Shown here: positions 17,471 to 26,708 of the stretch, one piece after another
How the letters are laid out: the number at the start of each line of letters is the position of its first letter
Numbering within the stretch: position 1 is the stretch's first letter
Origin: Variibacter sp.
GTDB taxonomy: Bacteria > Pseudomonadota > Alphaproteobacteria > Rhizobiales > Xanthobacteraceae
DNA: 64,000 nt
Direction of reading: 5' to 3'
NCBI GenBank assembly: GCA_019689555.1
Contig: JADGHE010000001.1
Span: 1 to 64,000 of the forward strand
Made by a program: the position numbers and the translations under genes
The notes under the pieces: generated by a model
The model's input: the letters and a program-made list of their open reading frames with translations, nothing else
The model's database searches: none
What the model was told of the DNA's origin: nothing

Positions 17471-17691
17471 CGCGTCCTCCCCACGTTTTGCCGGCCCGGC
17501 CGCGCCGCCGGATCGGCGTTCGCACCGTCCGCCCTCACCATCTGCTCGCGGGCGAGAGCCGGCGCTTTCAGCTCACGGTCTTCGCGGCCGTTTCCTTCTC
17601 TGCGGTTGCGCGACGCGGGCGGCCCCCTCCGCGCGGCTCCCGTGTTCGGATTTCGCGCCGGCGCGATCGGCCGCGCCGCGCGGCGGCGCGT

Positions 17692-17979
17692 TCACCAGCG
17701 CTTGGTCTTGAGGTTGTGCACGTGAACGTGCTCGCCCTTCTTGATGTCGGCGACCGCCTGGCCGATGTCCTGGCCGTACTTCCACACCGTGTCGCCCTTC
17801 TTGATGTCGACGAGGGCGATCTTGTGGCCGATCGGCACGTTCATCTTTGCTTTGAGGCGGAAGGAGGAGTCGTCCTCGGTCACGACGCACAGCATGTCGG
17901 TGCCCGCCTTCAGGTCCTCGACGACGACGACCCCGACCGTGTCCTTTTTGGCATGAACGAGCAGATGCGGCGCCCCCAT
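17692..17979 (-). CDS. SAF-domain small subunit, SuyA-like
   Basis: The 95-residue protein starts MGAPHLLVHAKKDTVGVVVV and is a single SAF (UxaA N-terminal) domain: a beta-rich fold ending in IGHKIALVDIKKGDTVWKY and GQDIGQAVADIKKGEHVHVHN. In two-subunit enzymes such as SuyAB this subunit pairs with the large UxaA-family subunit. The spacing to the SuyB-like gene is 221 bases, with no recognisable gene between, which is unusual for obligate partners; the interval holds only GC-rich sequence. ATG 17979 is chosen because the domain begins directly after it. The nitroreductase gene lies 98 bases upstream on the same strand. Confidence 0.78.
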   Translation of the reverse strand: MGAPHLLVHAKKDTVGVVVVEDLKAGTDMLCVVTEDDSSFRLKAKMNVPIGHKIALVDIKKGDTVWKYGQDIGQAVADIKKGEHVHVHNLKTKRW

Positions 17980-18077
17980 TGCACGGTTCCTTATTTGCGT
18001 TTCCTCCTGCGCCTTCGGATGAAACCATCGCGACGGCGAATCATCAAGGGAAGCGCGGGCCGCCGCGAACCGCCGCC

Positions 18078-18935
18078 TCAATCGAGGCGGAATCCCTTGG
18101 CGCGCACGAAGGCGCCGAAGTCCGTGCGCTGGGGCCGGGCATACTGGCGCGCCTTGTCCTCCGACCATCCGTAAAACGCCGCCTCGCCCCAGCGGGCCAC
18201 GTCGCGCTGCGGAAGCGCCTGGATGCCGGCCCGGCGGCGGTCGTAGGCGTCGATCTGCTGGGCGAACTCGCCTTCGTCGTAGCGGTCCTCGTGCAGCGTG
18301 AGCGAGAGCGGCAGGCGGGGGCTGATCTGTCCCGGCTCCGCCGGCCAGCCGACCGTCATGCCGGCGACGGGGATCACCCGTTCCGGCAGGCCGAGCATCG
18401 CGCTCACGGCGGCGGCATGGTCGCGGATGACGCTGATCGGGCAGCAGCCGAGGCCGACGGCGTTCGCCGCATGCATGAAGGTGGTGAGCGCGATCGCCGC
18501 GTCGACCGTGGCGTTGAAGAACAAGTCGAGGTGGTCGTTGGGAAAGGGCTTGCCGCGCAGGGCGGCGATGCGCGGCGTGCGCCGGCCGTTGGCGCAGAAG
18601 ACCAGGAAGGCCGCGGCTTCGCGCACCCACGGCATTTCGGGAAGAAGATCGGCGATGGCGTCGCGCGTCGCGCGCTCGCGCACGATCACGATGTCCGCTT
18701 GCTGCAGGTCGCTCTTGCTCGGACCCGAAAGCGCGCAGGCGCAGAGGAGCCGCAGCAGCGCGGGCTCGATCGCGCGCGAAAGATAGCGCCGCTGCACGCG
18801 GCGGCTTGCGATGCGCGCCAGCGTGTCGACGCCTTGAAGACCGGGATCGACCGCGAACTCCTCGCCGAAGCGGCGCGCCAGGGATGCGCGCAGGCTCCCG
18901 GCGTCGCGCGCTCGCGCCTCCCGGTCGTCGGTCAT
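18078..18935 (-). CDS. Nitroreductase family protein (NfsA/FRP-like flavoprotein)
   Basis: The 285-residue product is an FMN-dependent nitroreductase-fold protein. It has the RRVQRRYLSRAIEP segment that binds FMN phosphate through arginines, ACALSGPSKSDLQ, FNATVDAAIALTTFMHAANAVGLGCCPISVIR for the dimer helix and flavin contact, and GMTVGWP. The C-terminal part, with YDRRRAG and YARPQRTDFG, fits the NADPH-using NfsA branch. The natural substrate is unknown. ATG 18935 has GAGG seven bases before it; an ATG at 18965 adds ten residues. It could be the first gene of a unit running into the SuyA-like, SuyB-like and Ldh_2 genes, since all are on the minus strand with gaps of 98 to 221 bases. Confidence 0.82.
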   Translation of the reverse strand: MTDDREARARDAGSLRASLARRFGEEFAVDPGLQGVDTLARIASRRVQRRYLSRAIEPALLRLLCACALSGPSKSDLQQADIVIVRERATRDAIADLLPEMPWVREAAAFLVFCANGRRTPRIAALRGKPFPNDHLDLFFNATVDAAIALTTFMHAANAVGLGCCPISVIRDHAAAVSAMLGLPERVIPVAGMTVGWPAEPGQISPRLPLSLTLHEDRYDEGEFAQQIDAYDRRRAGIQALPQRDVARWGEAAFYGWSEDKARQYARPQRTDFGAFVRAKGFRLD

Positions 18936-18982
18936 CTCAACCTCGCCCCACGAAGCTCGTTTCATCGGCGCCGGTTCGCGTC

Positions 18983-19011
18983 TTGACGCTCCCTCGGCAG
19001 ACGACTCTTAT
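18983..19011 (+). promoter_or_regulatory. Candidate promoter of the TauE/SafE gene
   Basis: TTGACG (18983-18988) and TCTTAT (19006-19011) are separated by exactly 17 bases, about 75 bases before the GTG start at 19087. The -35 matches the consensus well and the -10 less so. Its position between two divergent genes supports a role. Confidence 0.45.
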
Positions 19012-19086
19012 TGGATCGGTCTCGCGACCGAAAGCGCCGCCGCGCCCGGCGGTGGTCCCGTTCTTCGAATTTTCATAGAGAGCCGC

Positions 19087-19821
19087 GTGGATACGGAGTT
19101 GACGCTGCAAGCCCTGGGCGTCGTCTGGCTCGGCGCTTTCCTCGGGGGAATTTCGTCCGGCGGCGCCGGCTTCGGTTTCGCGGTGGTGGCGTCCGCGATC
19201 TGGCTGCATGCGATCGATCCGGTGCGCGCGACGGCGCTCGTCGTCGCCAGCGGGATCACGCTCCAGGCGGCGCTGATCTGGCCGATGCGGCGCAAGCTCG
19301 ACCCGCAGCGGCTGTGGCCTTTCCTCGTCGCCGGCCTCGCCGGCGTGCCGATCGGGGTTTATCTGCTGGCCCACCTGAAGACAGACGCCCTTAAGCTTTC
19401 GCTCGGCCTGTTTCTCGTTCTGTTCGGGCTCTACGCGCTCATGCGCCCGCGTCTGCCCTATGTCGGCGGCGGCGGGCGCGCCGCGGATGCCGCCGTCGGC
19501 TTCGTCAGCGGCATCATGGGGGGCATCGGCGGCTATTCGGGCGTGCTGCCGACGATCTGGACGCAGCTTCGCGGCTGGCCGAAGGACGTCGCCCGCGGCG
19601 TCTACCAGCCGTTCATTCTGACGGCCCATGTCGCCACGCTGGCGCTCGTTGGCTTCGTGGCGTTCGACCGCATGGGGCTCATCCTGCTCGCGCACGCGAT
19701 CCCGCCGCTCCTGGCGGGCGGCTGGGTGGGATGGAAGATCTACGGGCGGCTCGACGAGCGGCGGTTCCGGCAGGCGCTCGCGGTGCTGCTCGTCGTCTCG
19801 GGCGCGGCCCTGGTCCTCTGA
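19087..19821 (+). CDS. TauE/SafE family membrane exporter
   Basis: The 244-residue protein is almost wholly hydrophobic, with about eight membrane helices in two repeated halves. The first half has the family motif GGISSGGAGFGFAVVASA and the second the related GIMGGIGGYSGVLPTIW, the inverted repeat typical of TSUP (TauE/SafE/DUF81) transporters. Members export sulfite, sulfoacetate or related organosulfur anions. It is divergent from the nitroreductase, SuyA-, SuyB- and Ldh_2-like genes, and sulfite export would be needed if those genes release sulfite. GTG 19087 is the start closest to the first helix; it has a possible promoter 75 bases upstream. Confidence 0.88.
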   Translation: MDTELTLQALGVVWLGAFLGGISSGGAGFGFAVVASAIWLHAIDPVRATALVVASGITLQAALIWPMRRKLDPQRLWPFLVAGLAGVPIGVYLLAHLKTDALKLSLGLFLVLFGLYALMRPRLPYVGGGGRAADAAVGFVSGIMGGIGGYSGVLPTIWTQLRGWPKDVARGVYQPFILTAHVATLALVGFVAFDRMGLILLAHAIPPLLAGGWVGWKIYGRLDERRFRQALAVLLVVSGAALVL

Positions 19822-19839
19822 TCCGGCTATTCCGACGTC

Positions 19840-20631
19840 CTAGCCCTGCCGGTCCGGCCCGGCCTCCGCGCGCCGGCCGGCGAGACGGCCGGACGCCGCC
19901 GCGGCGAACGGGCGGCGCAGCGCAAGGGCGAAGCGTTCGATCGCCTGCTCCACCGCCTCGTCGGTCAGGCGGGTCCGGCGCCAGCGATACAGCCAGCCGT
20001 GGACAAGCCAGACGATCACGAAAGTGATGACGCCGGCAAAGACGACGTCGCTCAAAAAGTGCCCGCCGAAGCTCACGCGCAGAAGGCCGATGACCGCGCC
20101 GAAGGTCAGCGCGCCGGCATAGGCCAGCGGCCGCCACGGCGGCGGCGCAAGGGAGGCCGGCGCAACGGTCCAGAACGCGCCCGCCGCCTCGCCCGCCACG
20201 AAGGAGCAGTTGGCAGGGCATCGGCCGCGCGGGTCCCACCACGGCAGGAACGGCTGGGCGCCGCCGAAGGCGATGACGTCGCGCGGGCGCGGGCGGCCCC
20301 AATGGTCCTTGAGAACGATGTTGGTGGCGAGCAGCGGCCCGAGCAGCAGGGTGGAAAAAAGGAACACGATCGCCCGACCGCGCACGAGCAGCGGCCGCCG
20401 CGGCCGCGCCAGCTTCAGGACGAGCGCAAGGCCGGCCGGCGCGACGAGGAGGCCGACGATCACCATGCCGGCATGGCGCACGAAGTTGAGAACGGGATCG
20501 GCGCCGAGCGTGAACGTCCCCTCGGGGGCGAACAGCCGGCTGACCGCGAGATCGAGCTCCGGAAAGAGCCCGAACGTGAGTCCTGCGAGGGCTCCGATCA
20601 CGAGCGCGACCACGAGTCCGGTCCGGGTCAT
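19840..20631 (-). CDS. PAP2-family membrane phosphatase
   Basis: The 263-residue integral membrane protein has the three phosphatase motifs: KDHWGRPRP (motif 1), CSFVAGEA in place of the common PSGH (motif 2), and RVSFGGHFLSDV (motif 3), in which the histidine and aspartate are catalytic. The altered motif 2 is common in alphaproteobacterial members. Four to six helices surround these. Such enzymes dephosphorylate lipid phosphates such as undecaprenyl pyrophosphate, lipid A or phosphatidate; the exact substrate cannot be told. It converges with the TauE gene (18 bases apart) and lies downstream of the thiolase on the same strand with a 41-base gap. Confidence 0.88.
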   Translation of the reverse strand: MTRTGLVVALVIGALAGLTFGLFPELDLAVSRLFAPEGTFTLGADPVLNFVRHAGMVIVGLLVAPAGLALVLKLARPRRPLLVRGRAIVFLFSTLLLGPLLATNIVLKDHWGRPRPRDVIAFGGAQPFLPWWDPRGRCPANCSFVAGEAAGAFWTVAPASLAPPPWRPLAYAGALTFGAVIGLLRVSFGGHFLSDVVFAGVITFVIVWLVHGWLYRWRRTRLTDEAVEQAIERFALALRRPFAAAASGRLAGRRAEAGPDRQG

Positions 20632-20672
20632 AAACGCGGGCTCCGTTCCGTGCTCCGTCCGGGGCGAAGGAC

Positions 20673-21839
20673 CTATCGGATGCGCTCGAGGATGCTCACG
20701 TAGTTGGCGACCGCGGCGCCGCCCATGTTGAACAGGCCCGCGAGCTTCGCGCCCTTCACCTGCATGCCGCCTGCCGTTTCGGTGAGCTGCATGGCGGCGA
20801 GCGCATGCATCGAGACCCCCGTCGCGCCGATGGGATGGCCCTTGGCCTTGAGGCCGCCGGAGGGGTTGACCGGCAGCGGGCCGTCCTTGGCGGTGAGCCC
20901 GTCCTTGATCACGCGGGCGCCTTCGCCTTCCGGCGCAAGACCCATCGCCTCGTACTCGATCAGCTCCGCGATCGTGAAGCAGTCATGGGTCTCGACCAGA
21001 GAGAGGTCCCGCAGGGAGACGCCGGCCTCGGCGAGCGCCCGCTTCCAGGCGAGCGCGCAGCCTTCGAACTTCAAGATGTCGCGCTTCGACATCGGCAAAA
21101 AATCCTGCACGTGCTGCGCGGCGCGGAAGGCGACCGCCTTCTCGCGCTTGAGCGCGGTCTCGACGTCCGTCAGCACCAGGGCGGCCGCTCCGTCGGAGAC
21201 GAGCGAGCAGTCGGTGCGCTTGAGCGGCCCGGCAACGTAAGGGTTCTTGTCGCTCGCCGTCCGGCAGAACTCGTAGCCGAGATCCTTGCGCATCTGGGCG
21301 AAGGGGTTGTCGACCCCGTTGCGGTGATTCTTGGCGGCGATGAGCGCGAGCGCGTCGGACTGGTCGCCGTATTTCTGGAAGTACTGCCCCGCGATGGTCC
21401 CGAAGATGCCGGCAAAGCCGCCCTCGATGTTCGCCTCTTCGCGGACATAGGAGGCCTTGAGCAAGTTGCGGCCGATCTCCGGCCCGGGGATCGTCGTCAT
21501 CTGCTCGACCCCGACCACCAGGACGATGCGCGCGGCTCTCGCTTCGATCGCCTTGAGCCCCTGGTGCACGGCGGCCGAGCCGGTGGCGCAGGCGTTCTCG
21601 ACCCTCGTTGCGCGCTTGAAGCGGAAATCGGGGGAGGCCTGCAGCACCAGCGACGCGGTGAAGTCCTGGGGCGAGAACCCGGCGTTGAAGTGGCCGAGCA
21701 CGATCTCGTCCACCTCCTTCGCCTCAATGCCGGCGTCGGCGAGCGCCTCGTTCGCGACCCGCACGATCAGACTTTCCACCGTCTCGCCGTCGAGGCGGCC
21801 GAAGGGCGTATGCGCCCAGCCTACGATGCACGCGGTCAT
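20673..21839 (-). CDS. Thiolase family protein (SCP2-type acetyl-CoA acetyltransferase)
   Basis: The 388-residue protein is a thiolase-fold enzyme. The nucleophilic cysteine is in ENACATGSAA (Cys84); ETHDCFTIAEL and GLKAKGHPIGATG give the histidines that activate CoA and substrate. The spacing and the HDCFT variant place it in the SCP2-thiolase-like branch rather than the classical AtoB/FadA group, which has a second catalytic cysteine near the C-terminus in CxGGG; here the end reads FNMGGAAVANYVSIL without that cysteine. Such proteins often act on unusual acyl chains. ATG 21839 starts MTACIVGWAHTPFG, the expected N-terminus. It is divergent from the dacF-type gene. Confidence 0.9.
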   Translation of the reverse strand: MTACIVGWAHTPFGRLDGETVESLIVRVANEALADAGIEAKEVDEIVLGHFNAGFSPQDFTASLVLQASPDFRFKRATRVENACATGSAAVHQGLKAIEARAARIVLVVGVEQMTTIPGPEIGRNLLKASYVREEANIEGGFAGIFGTIAGQYFQKYGDQSDALALIAAKNHRNGVDNPFAQMRKDLGYEFCRTASDKNPYVAGPLKRTDCSLVSDGAAALVLTDVETALKREKAVAFRAAQHVQDFLPMSKRDILKFEGCALAWKRALAEAGVSLRDLSLVETHDCFTIAELIEYEAMGLAPEGEGARVIKDGLTAKDGPLPVNPSGGLKAKGHPIGATGVSMHALAAMQLTETAGGMQVKGAKLAGLFNMGGAAVANYVSILERIR

Positions 21840-22036
21840 GGAAAAGACCTCCCTCTGCCGAGATTTCGCCGCCTTCGCCGAACTTTCGTCGTTTTCCGCG
21901 GCGATCAAAACCCCCCTCGCAAGCGGGGAGCTTCGCGCCATATTTGCGCCGCTGCCCGCCCTGCTACATAGTTCACCCGGGGCCTGACGTCTAACCGCTT
22001 GTCGAGGCCCGTCGATGAAAGTGCGGACCTGAGCCC

Positions 22037-23377
22037 GTGCACCGTCGTTTCGCGCCGATCGCTGCTCTCGTCGTCGGCCTCGTTGCCTGCGCCGCCGGCG
22101 CAACGGCCGCGCAGGCCCGCCCCGAGGCCTTGCTGCTGATCGAGGCCGACAGCGGAAAGGTGCTGCACGCCGAGAACGCGACCTATCCCTGGTATCCGGC
22201 GTCGATCACCAAGCTGATGACCGCTTATGTGACGCTGCGCGCCGTCAAGGAAGGCCGCATCCGGCTCGACACGCTGCTCACCGTGTCCGAGAACGCGCTC
22301 GCGCAGCAGCCCTCGAAGATGGGCTTCCCGGTCGGCACGCGGGTCACGGTCGACAACGCGCTCAAGATGATGATGGTCAAGTCCGCGAACGACATGGCCG
22401 TCGTGCTGGCCGAAGGCGTCGCCGGCTCGGTCGAGGCGTTCGCGGAGGAAATGAACCGGACCTCGGCCCGGCTCGGCATGACCCAGTCGAGCTGGGTCAA
22501 CCCCAACGGCCTTCCCGCCGACATGCAGGTGACCTCGGCGCGCGACATGGCGATCCTCGCCCGCGCCCTGATCCGCGAGTTTCCCGAATACGACCTCTAC
22601 TGGCGCATTCCCGCGATCAAGTTCGGGCGCCGGGTCATGCGCAACTACAACAAGCTGATCGACCGCTATCCCGGCGCCGACGGCATGAAGACCGGCTTCA
22701 TCTGCGCCTCCGGCTACAATCTCGTCGCCAGCGCCACCCGCAACGGACGGCGCCTGATCGCCGTCGTGCTGGGCGCCGCCTCCGGCAAGGAGCGCGCGGA
22801 GACGGCGGCGGCGCTTCTGGAGCGGGGATTCAACAGCGGAGGCCTCTCGTGGCTCACGCCCTCGCTCGGCACGGTCGACGCCCTGCAGCCGATCGCCGCC
22901 GAGCCGCCCAATCTGCGCGACGAGATCTGCGGGGGGCAGCGGCGCGCGCGCACCGACCATGCGGAGGAGGAAGAGACCGCCGCGCGCGAGGGCGACGCGA
23001 CCTCGGCCTATGCGAGCGTGCTGCAGGCCACGGGCCCGATCGACAAGGCGTCCCTGCTCGGCCCGCTGACGCCGTCCATGCCGCCGATCGAGGTGAGCGT
23101 CATTCCTCCCGCCGGCGCGCCCAGCGATCCCGAGGCGCTCGTGGCGCAAGGCGGCAAGACGAAGCGCAGCGTCGCCCTCGGCAAGGGGGAGCAGGGCCGC
23201 AAGTCGGCGGTGATCAACGTGTCCGGCGACAAGAACGGGGAGTCCGGGAAAAAGTCCGCGAGCAGCAAAGCAGCCGCCACGAAGCCCGCCCCGGCCGCGA
23301 AGCCGAACAGCAAGGGCAAACCACAAACCGCCGCGAAGCCCGCGCCCAAGGGCGCCAAGGCCGCGTCCTCGCGCTGA
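22037..23377 (+). CDS. D-alanyl-D-alanine carboxypeptidase (penicillin-binding protein, DacF-type)
   Basis: The 446-residue protein trims the terminal D-Ala from peptidoglycan stem peptides in the periplasm. It has a signal peptide (about residues 1-27, ending AQA-RPEA), the SxxK nucleophile motif SITK (about 56-59), the SAN motif (near 120) and KTG (near 219). After the catalytic domain comes a low-complexity tail rich in Lys, Ala, Pro and Ser, about 110 residues long, which may bind the negatively charged wall or membrane. GTG 22037 is the start that yields a complete signal peptide. The gene lies 19 bases before the CobW gene, suggesting cotranscription. Confidence 0.93.
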   Translation: MHRRFAPIAALVVGLVACAAGATAAQARPEALLLIEADSGKVLHAENATYPWYPASITKLMTAYVTLRAVKEGRIRLDTLLTVSENALAQQPSKMGFPVGTRVTVDNALKMMMVKSANDMAVVLAEGVAGSVEAFAEEMNRTSARLGMTQSSWVNPNGLPADMQVTSARDMAILARALIREFPEYDLYWRIPAIKFGRRVMRNYNKLIDRYPGADGMKTGFICASGYNLVASATRNGRRLIAVVLGAASGKERAETAAALLERGFNSGGLSWLTPSLGTVDALQPIAAEPPNLRDEICGGQRRARTDHAEEEETAAREGDATSAYASVLQATGPIDKASLLGPLTPSMPPIEVSVIPPAGAPSDPEALVAQGGKTKRSVALGKGEQGRKSAVINVSGDKNGESGKKSASSKAAATKPAPAAKPNSKGKPQTAAKPAPKGAKAASSR

Positions 23378-23396
23378 TCCGAAAGCGCCCGCTCCG

Positions 23397-24554
<1,158 letters not shown>

Positions 24555-24710
24555 GCCGGCTTCGGCGCGCGTGAAGGCGATGCGGTTCCGGGCGGCGCAA
24601 GGCCGCGCGCGTGGGGCGGCGCCACGCCGCACTTGTCACGGCATAGGGGGTGGCCGATGATCGACGCCGCAAGGCCCGCGCGCGCCGAGAGGCCGGCTGG
24701 GGGAGGCGCC

Positions 24711-26408
24711 ATGGACCGCATCTGGCTCAATCACTATCCGCCCGGCGTTCCCGCCGAGATCGACCCGGATCAATATCCCTCGATCGTCGCCCTGCTCGAG
24801 GAAAGCTTCGCGACACACCGCGCCCGCAGGGCCTTCGTATGCATGGACAAGGCGCTGACCTACGGGGAGCTCGACGCGCTGTCGCGTGCCTTCGGCGCCT
24901 GGCTGCAGAGCAGGGGGCTCGCGCCGGGCGCGCGCATCGCCATCATGATGCCGAACGTACTCCAGTATCCGGTCGCCATCGCCGCCATTCTCCGCGCCGG
25001 TTTCACGGTGGTGAACGTCAACCCGCTCTACACGCCGCGCGAACTCGAGTTCCAGCTCGCCGATTCCGGCGCCGAGGCGATCGTCGTGCTCGAGAACTTC
25101 GCCGCGACGGTCGCCGCCGCGATCGCGAAGACCCGCGTGAAACACGTGGTGGTCGCGACCATGGGCGACCTTCTGGGCGCCGTCAAAGGAGCGATCGTCA
25201 ATCTGGTGGTGCGGCGGGTGAAGAAGATGGTGCCCGCCTATTCGCTTCCCGGCGCGACATCGTTCAACGACGCCGTTGCGGCCGGGCGCCGGCTCACGCT
25301 CCACAAGCCGAACATCGGCCCGCAGGACATCGCGTTCCTGCAATACACCGGCGGCACGACCGGCGTCGCCAAGGGCGCGATCCTCACCCATCGCAACGTG
25401 GTCGCCAACACGCTGCAGACCGACGCCTGGATTCAGCCGGTGCTCGCGCGCGAGCCGAAGGTGGAGCAGCTCGTTATCGTCACGGCGTTGCCGCTCTATC
25501 ACGTTTTTGCGCTCACCGCCTGCTTTCTGCTCGGCGTGCGCATCGGCGGTCTCTGCCTCCTCATTCCCAATCCGCGCGACATCGCCAATCTCATCAAGGA
25601 ACTCAAGAAGTACAAGGTGAACTCCTTCCCCGCCGTGAACACGCTCTACAATGCGCTCTTGAATCATCCGAATTTCGGCGAGATCGACTGGAGCATGCTG
25701 AAATGCTCGGTCGGCGGCGGCATGGCGGTGCAGCAGACGGTGGCCGAGCGCTGGCTCGCCGCCACCGGCTGCCCCATCGTGGAAGGCTACGGCCTGACGG
25801 AGACCTCGCCGACGCTCACCTGCAATCCCCCCGACAATCCGCGCTGGAGCGGCACCATCGGCCTGCCGCTGCCGTCCACCGAAATCTCGATTCGCGACGA
25901 GGACGGAAACGAGCTTCCCATCGGCGAGACCGGCGAGATCTGCGCGCGCGGGCCGCAGGTCATGGCCGGCTACTGGCAGCGTCCCGACGAGACCGCGCAG
26001 GTGATGACGCGCGACGGCTTCTTCCGTACCGGCGACGTCGGCGTGATGAACGCGCGCGGCGAGGTGACGATCGTCGACCGCAAGAAGGACATGATCGTCG
26101 TGTCGGGATTTAACGTCTTTCCCAACGAGGTCGAGGCCGTGGTCGCCGCGCATCCCGGCGTGCTCGAATGCGCGGTCATCGGCGTGCCGGATGCGCATTC
26201 GGGCGAAACGGTCAAGCTGTTCGTCGTCAGGCGCGACCCCAACCTCACCAAGGAGGACCTGCTGAGCTTCTGCGCCGCCCAGCTCACGGGTTACAAGGTG
26301 CCGCGCATCGTCGAGTTCCGCTCCGAACTGCCGAAGACCGCCGTCGGCAAGATTCTCCGCCGCGCGTTGCGCGAGGAGGCGCGCAGGGCCGAGCCCGTGT
26401 CGGCGTGA
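24711..26408 (+). CDS. fadD: Long-chain fatty acid--CoA ligase
   Basis: The 565-residue cytosolic enzyme activates fatty acids to acyl-CoA through an acyl-adenylate. It has the AMP-binding motif QYTGGTTGVAKGA, the VEGYGLTETSPTL segment, the GDVG and RKKDMIVVSGFNVFPNEVE segments, and the C-terminal catalytic lysine in PKTAVGKILRR. The length is normal for FadD. ATG 24711 (MDRIWLNHYPPGVP) follows GGGGGAGG with good spacing, and WxxxYPxGVP is the usual FadD N-terminus; in-frame ATG at 24657 and upstream codons are rejected because they lie before the ribosome binding site. Confidence 0.93.
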   Translation: MDRIWLNHYPPGVPAEIDPDQYPSIVALLEESFATHRARRAFVCMDKALTYGELDALSRAFGAWLQSRGLAPGARIAIMMPNVLQYPVAIAAILRAGFTVVNVNPLYTPRELEFQLADSGAEAIVVLENFAATVAAAIAKTRVKHVVVATMGDLLGAVKGAIVNLVVRRVKKMVPAYSLPGATSFNDAVAAGRRLTLHKPNIGPQDIAFLQYTGGTTGVAKGAILTHRNVVANTLQTDAWIQPVLAREPKVEQLVIVTALPLYHVFALTACFLLGVRIGGLCLLIPNPRDIANLIKELKKYKVNSFPAVNTLYNALLNHPNFGEIDWSMLKCSVGGGMAVQQTVAERWLAATGCPIVEGYGLTETSPTLTCNPPDNPRWSGTIGLPLPSTEISIRDEDGNELPIGETGEICARGPQVMAGYWQRPDETAQVMTRDGFFRTGDVGVMNARGEVTIVDRKKDMIVVSGFNVFPNEVEAVVAAHPGVLECAVIGVPDAHSGETVKLFVVRRDPNLTKEDLLSFCAAQLTGYKVPRIVEFRSELPKTAVGKILRRALREEARRAEPVSA

Positions 26409-26708
26409 GCCGGCGATCGGCAGGACGGCGATGACCGCGCGCCGCCCGATCCGCTCCCGCTTCGCCTCGCATGGCCCGCGGGCCGCCGCCCATTTTTCCG
26501 CAGCGATCGAAAGGCCCCCGGTCTTCGGCGACGGACCAACCGATCGTTAAGCGCTATGCGACCATCATCGCGGCGCGACGGAGGTCGGTCGAGGGCACGC
26601 GGCCGCCGCGGGCCGCAATTTCGCTTCGCGTGGGCGTGCGTCGCGTGATCGCCTCGCAGGCCGTGGCGCGGCTCAGCGCCCGCACCTGTGCCGATGGGAG
26701 AAGACGGC
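26409..26708. other. Intergenic region
   Basis: About 300 bases between fadD and the acetyltransferase gene. No coding frame with recognisable product and no clear promoter, hairpin terminator or repeat was seen. The GGGAGAAG at 26696-26703 is the likely ribosome binding site of the next gene. Confidence 0.5.
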
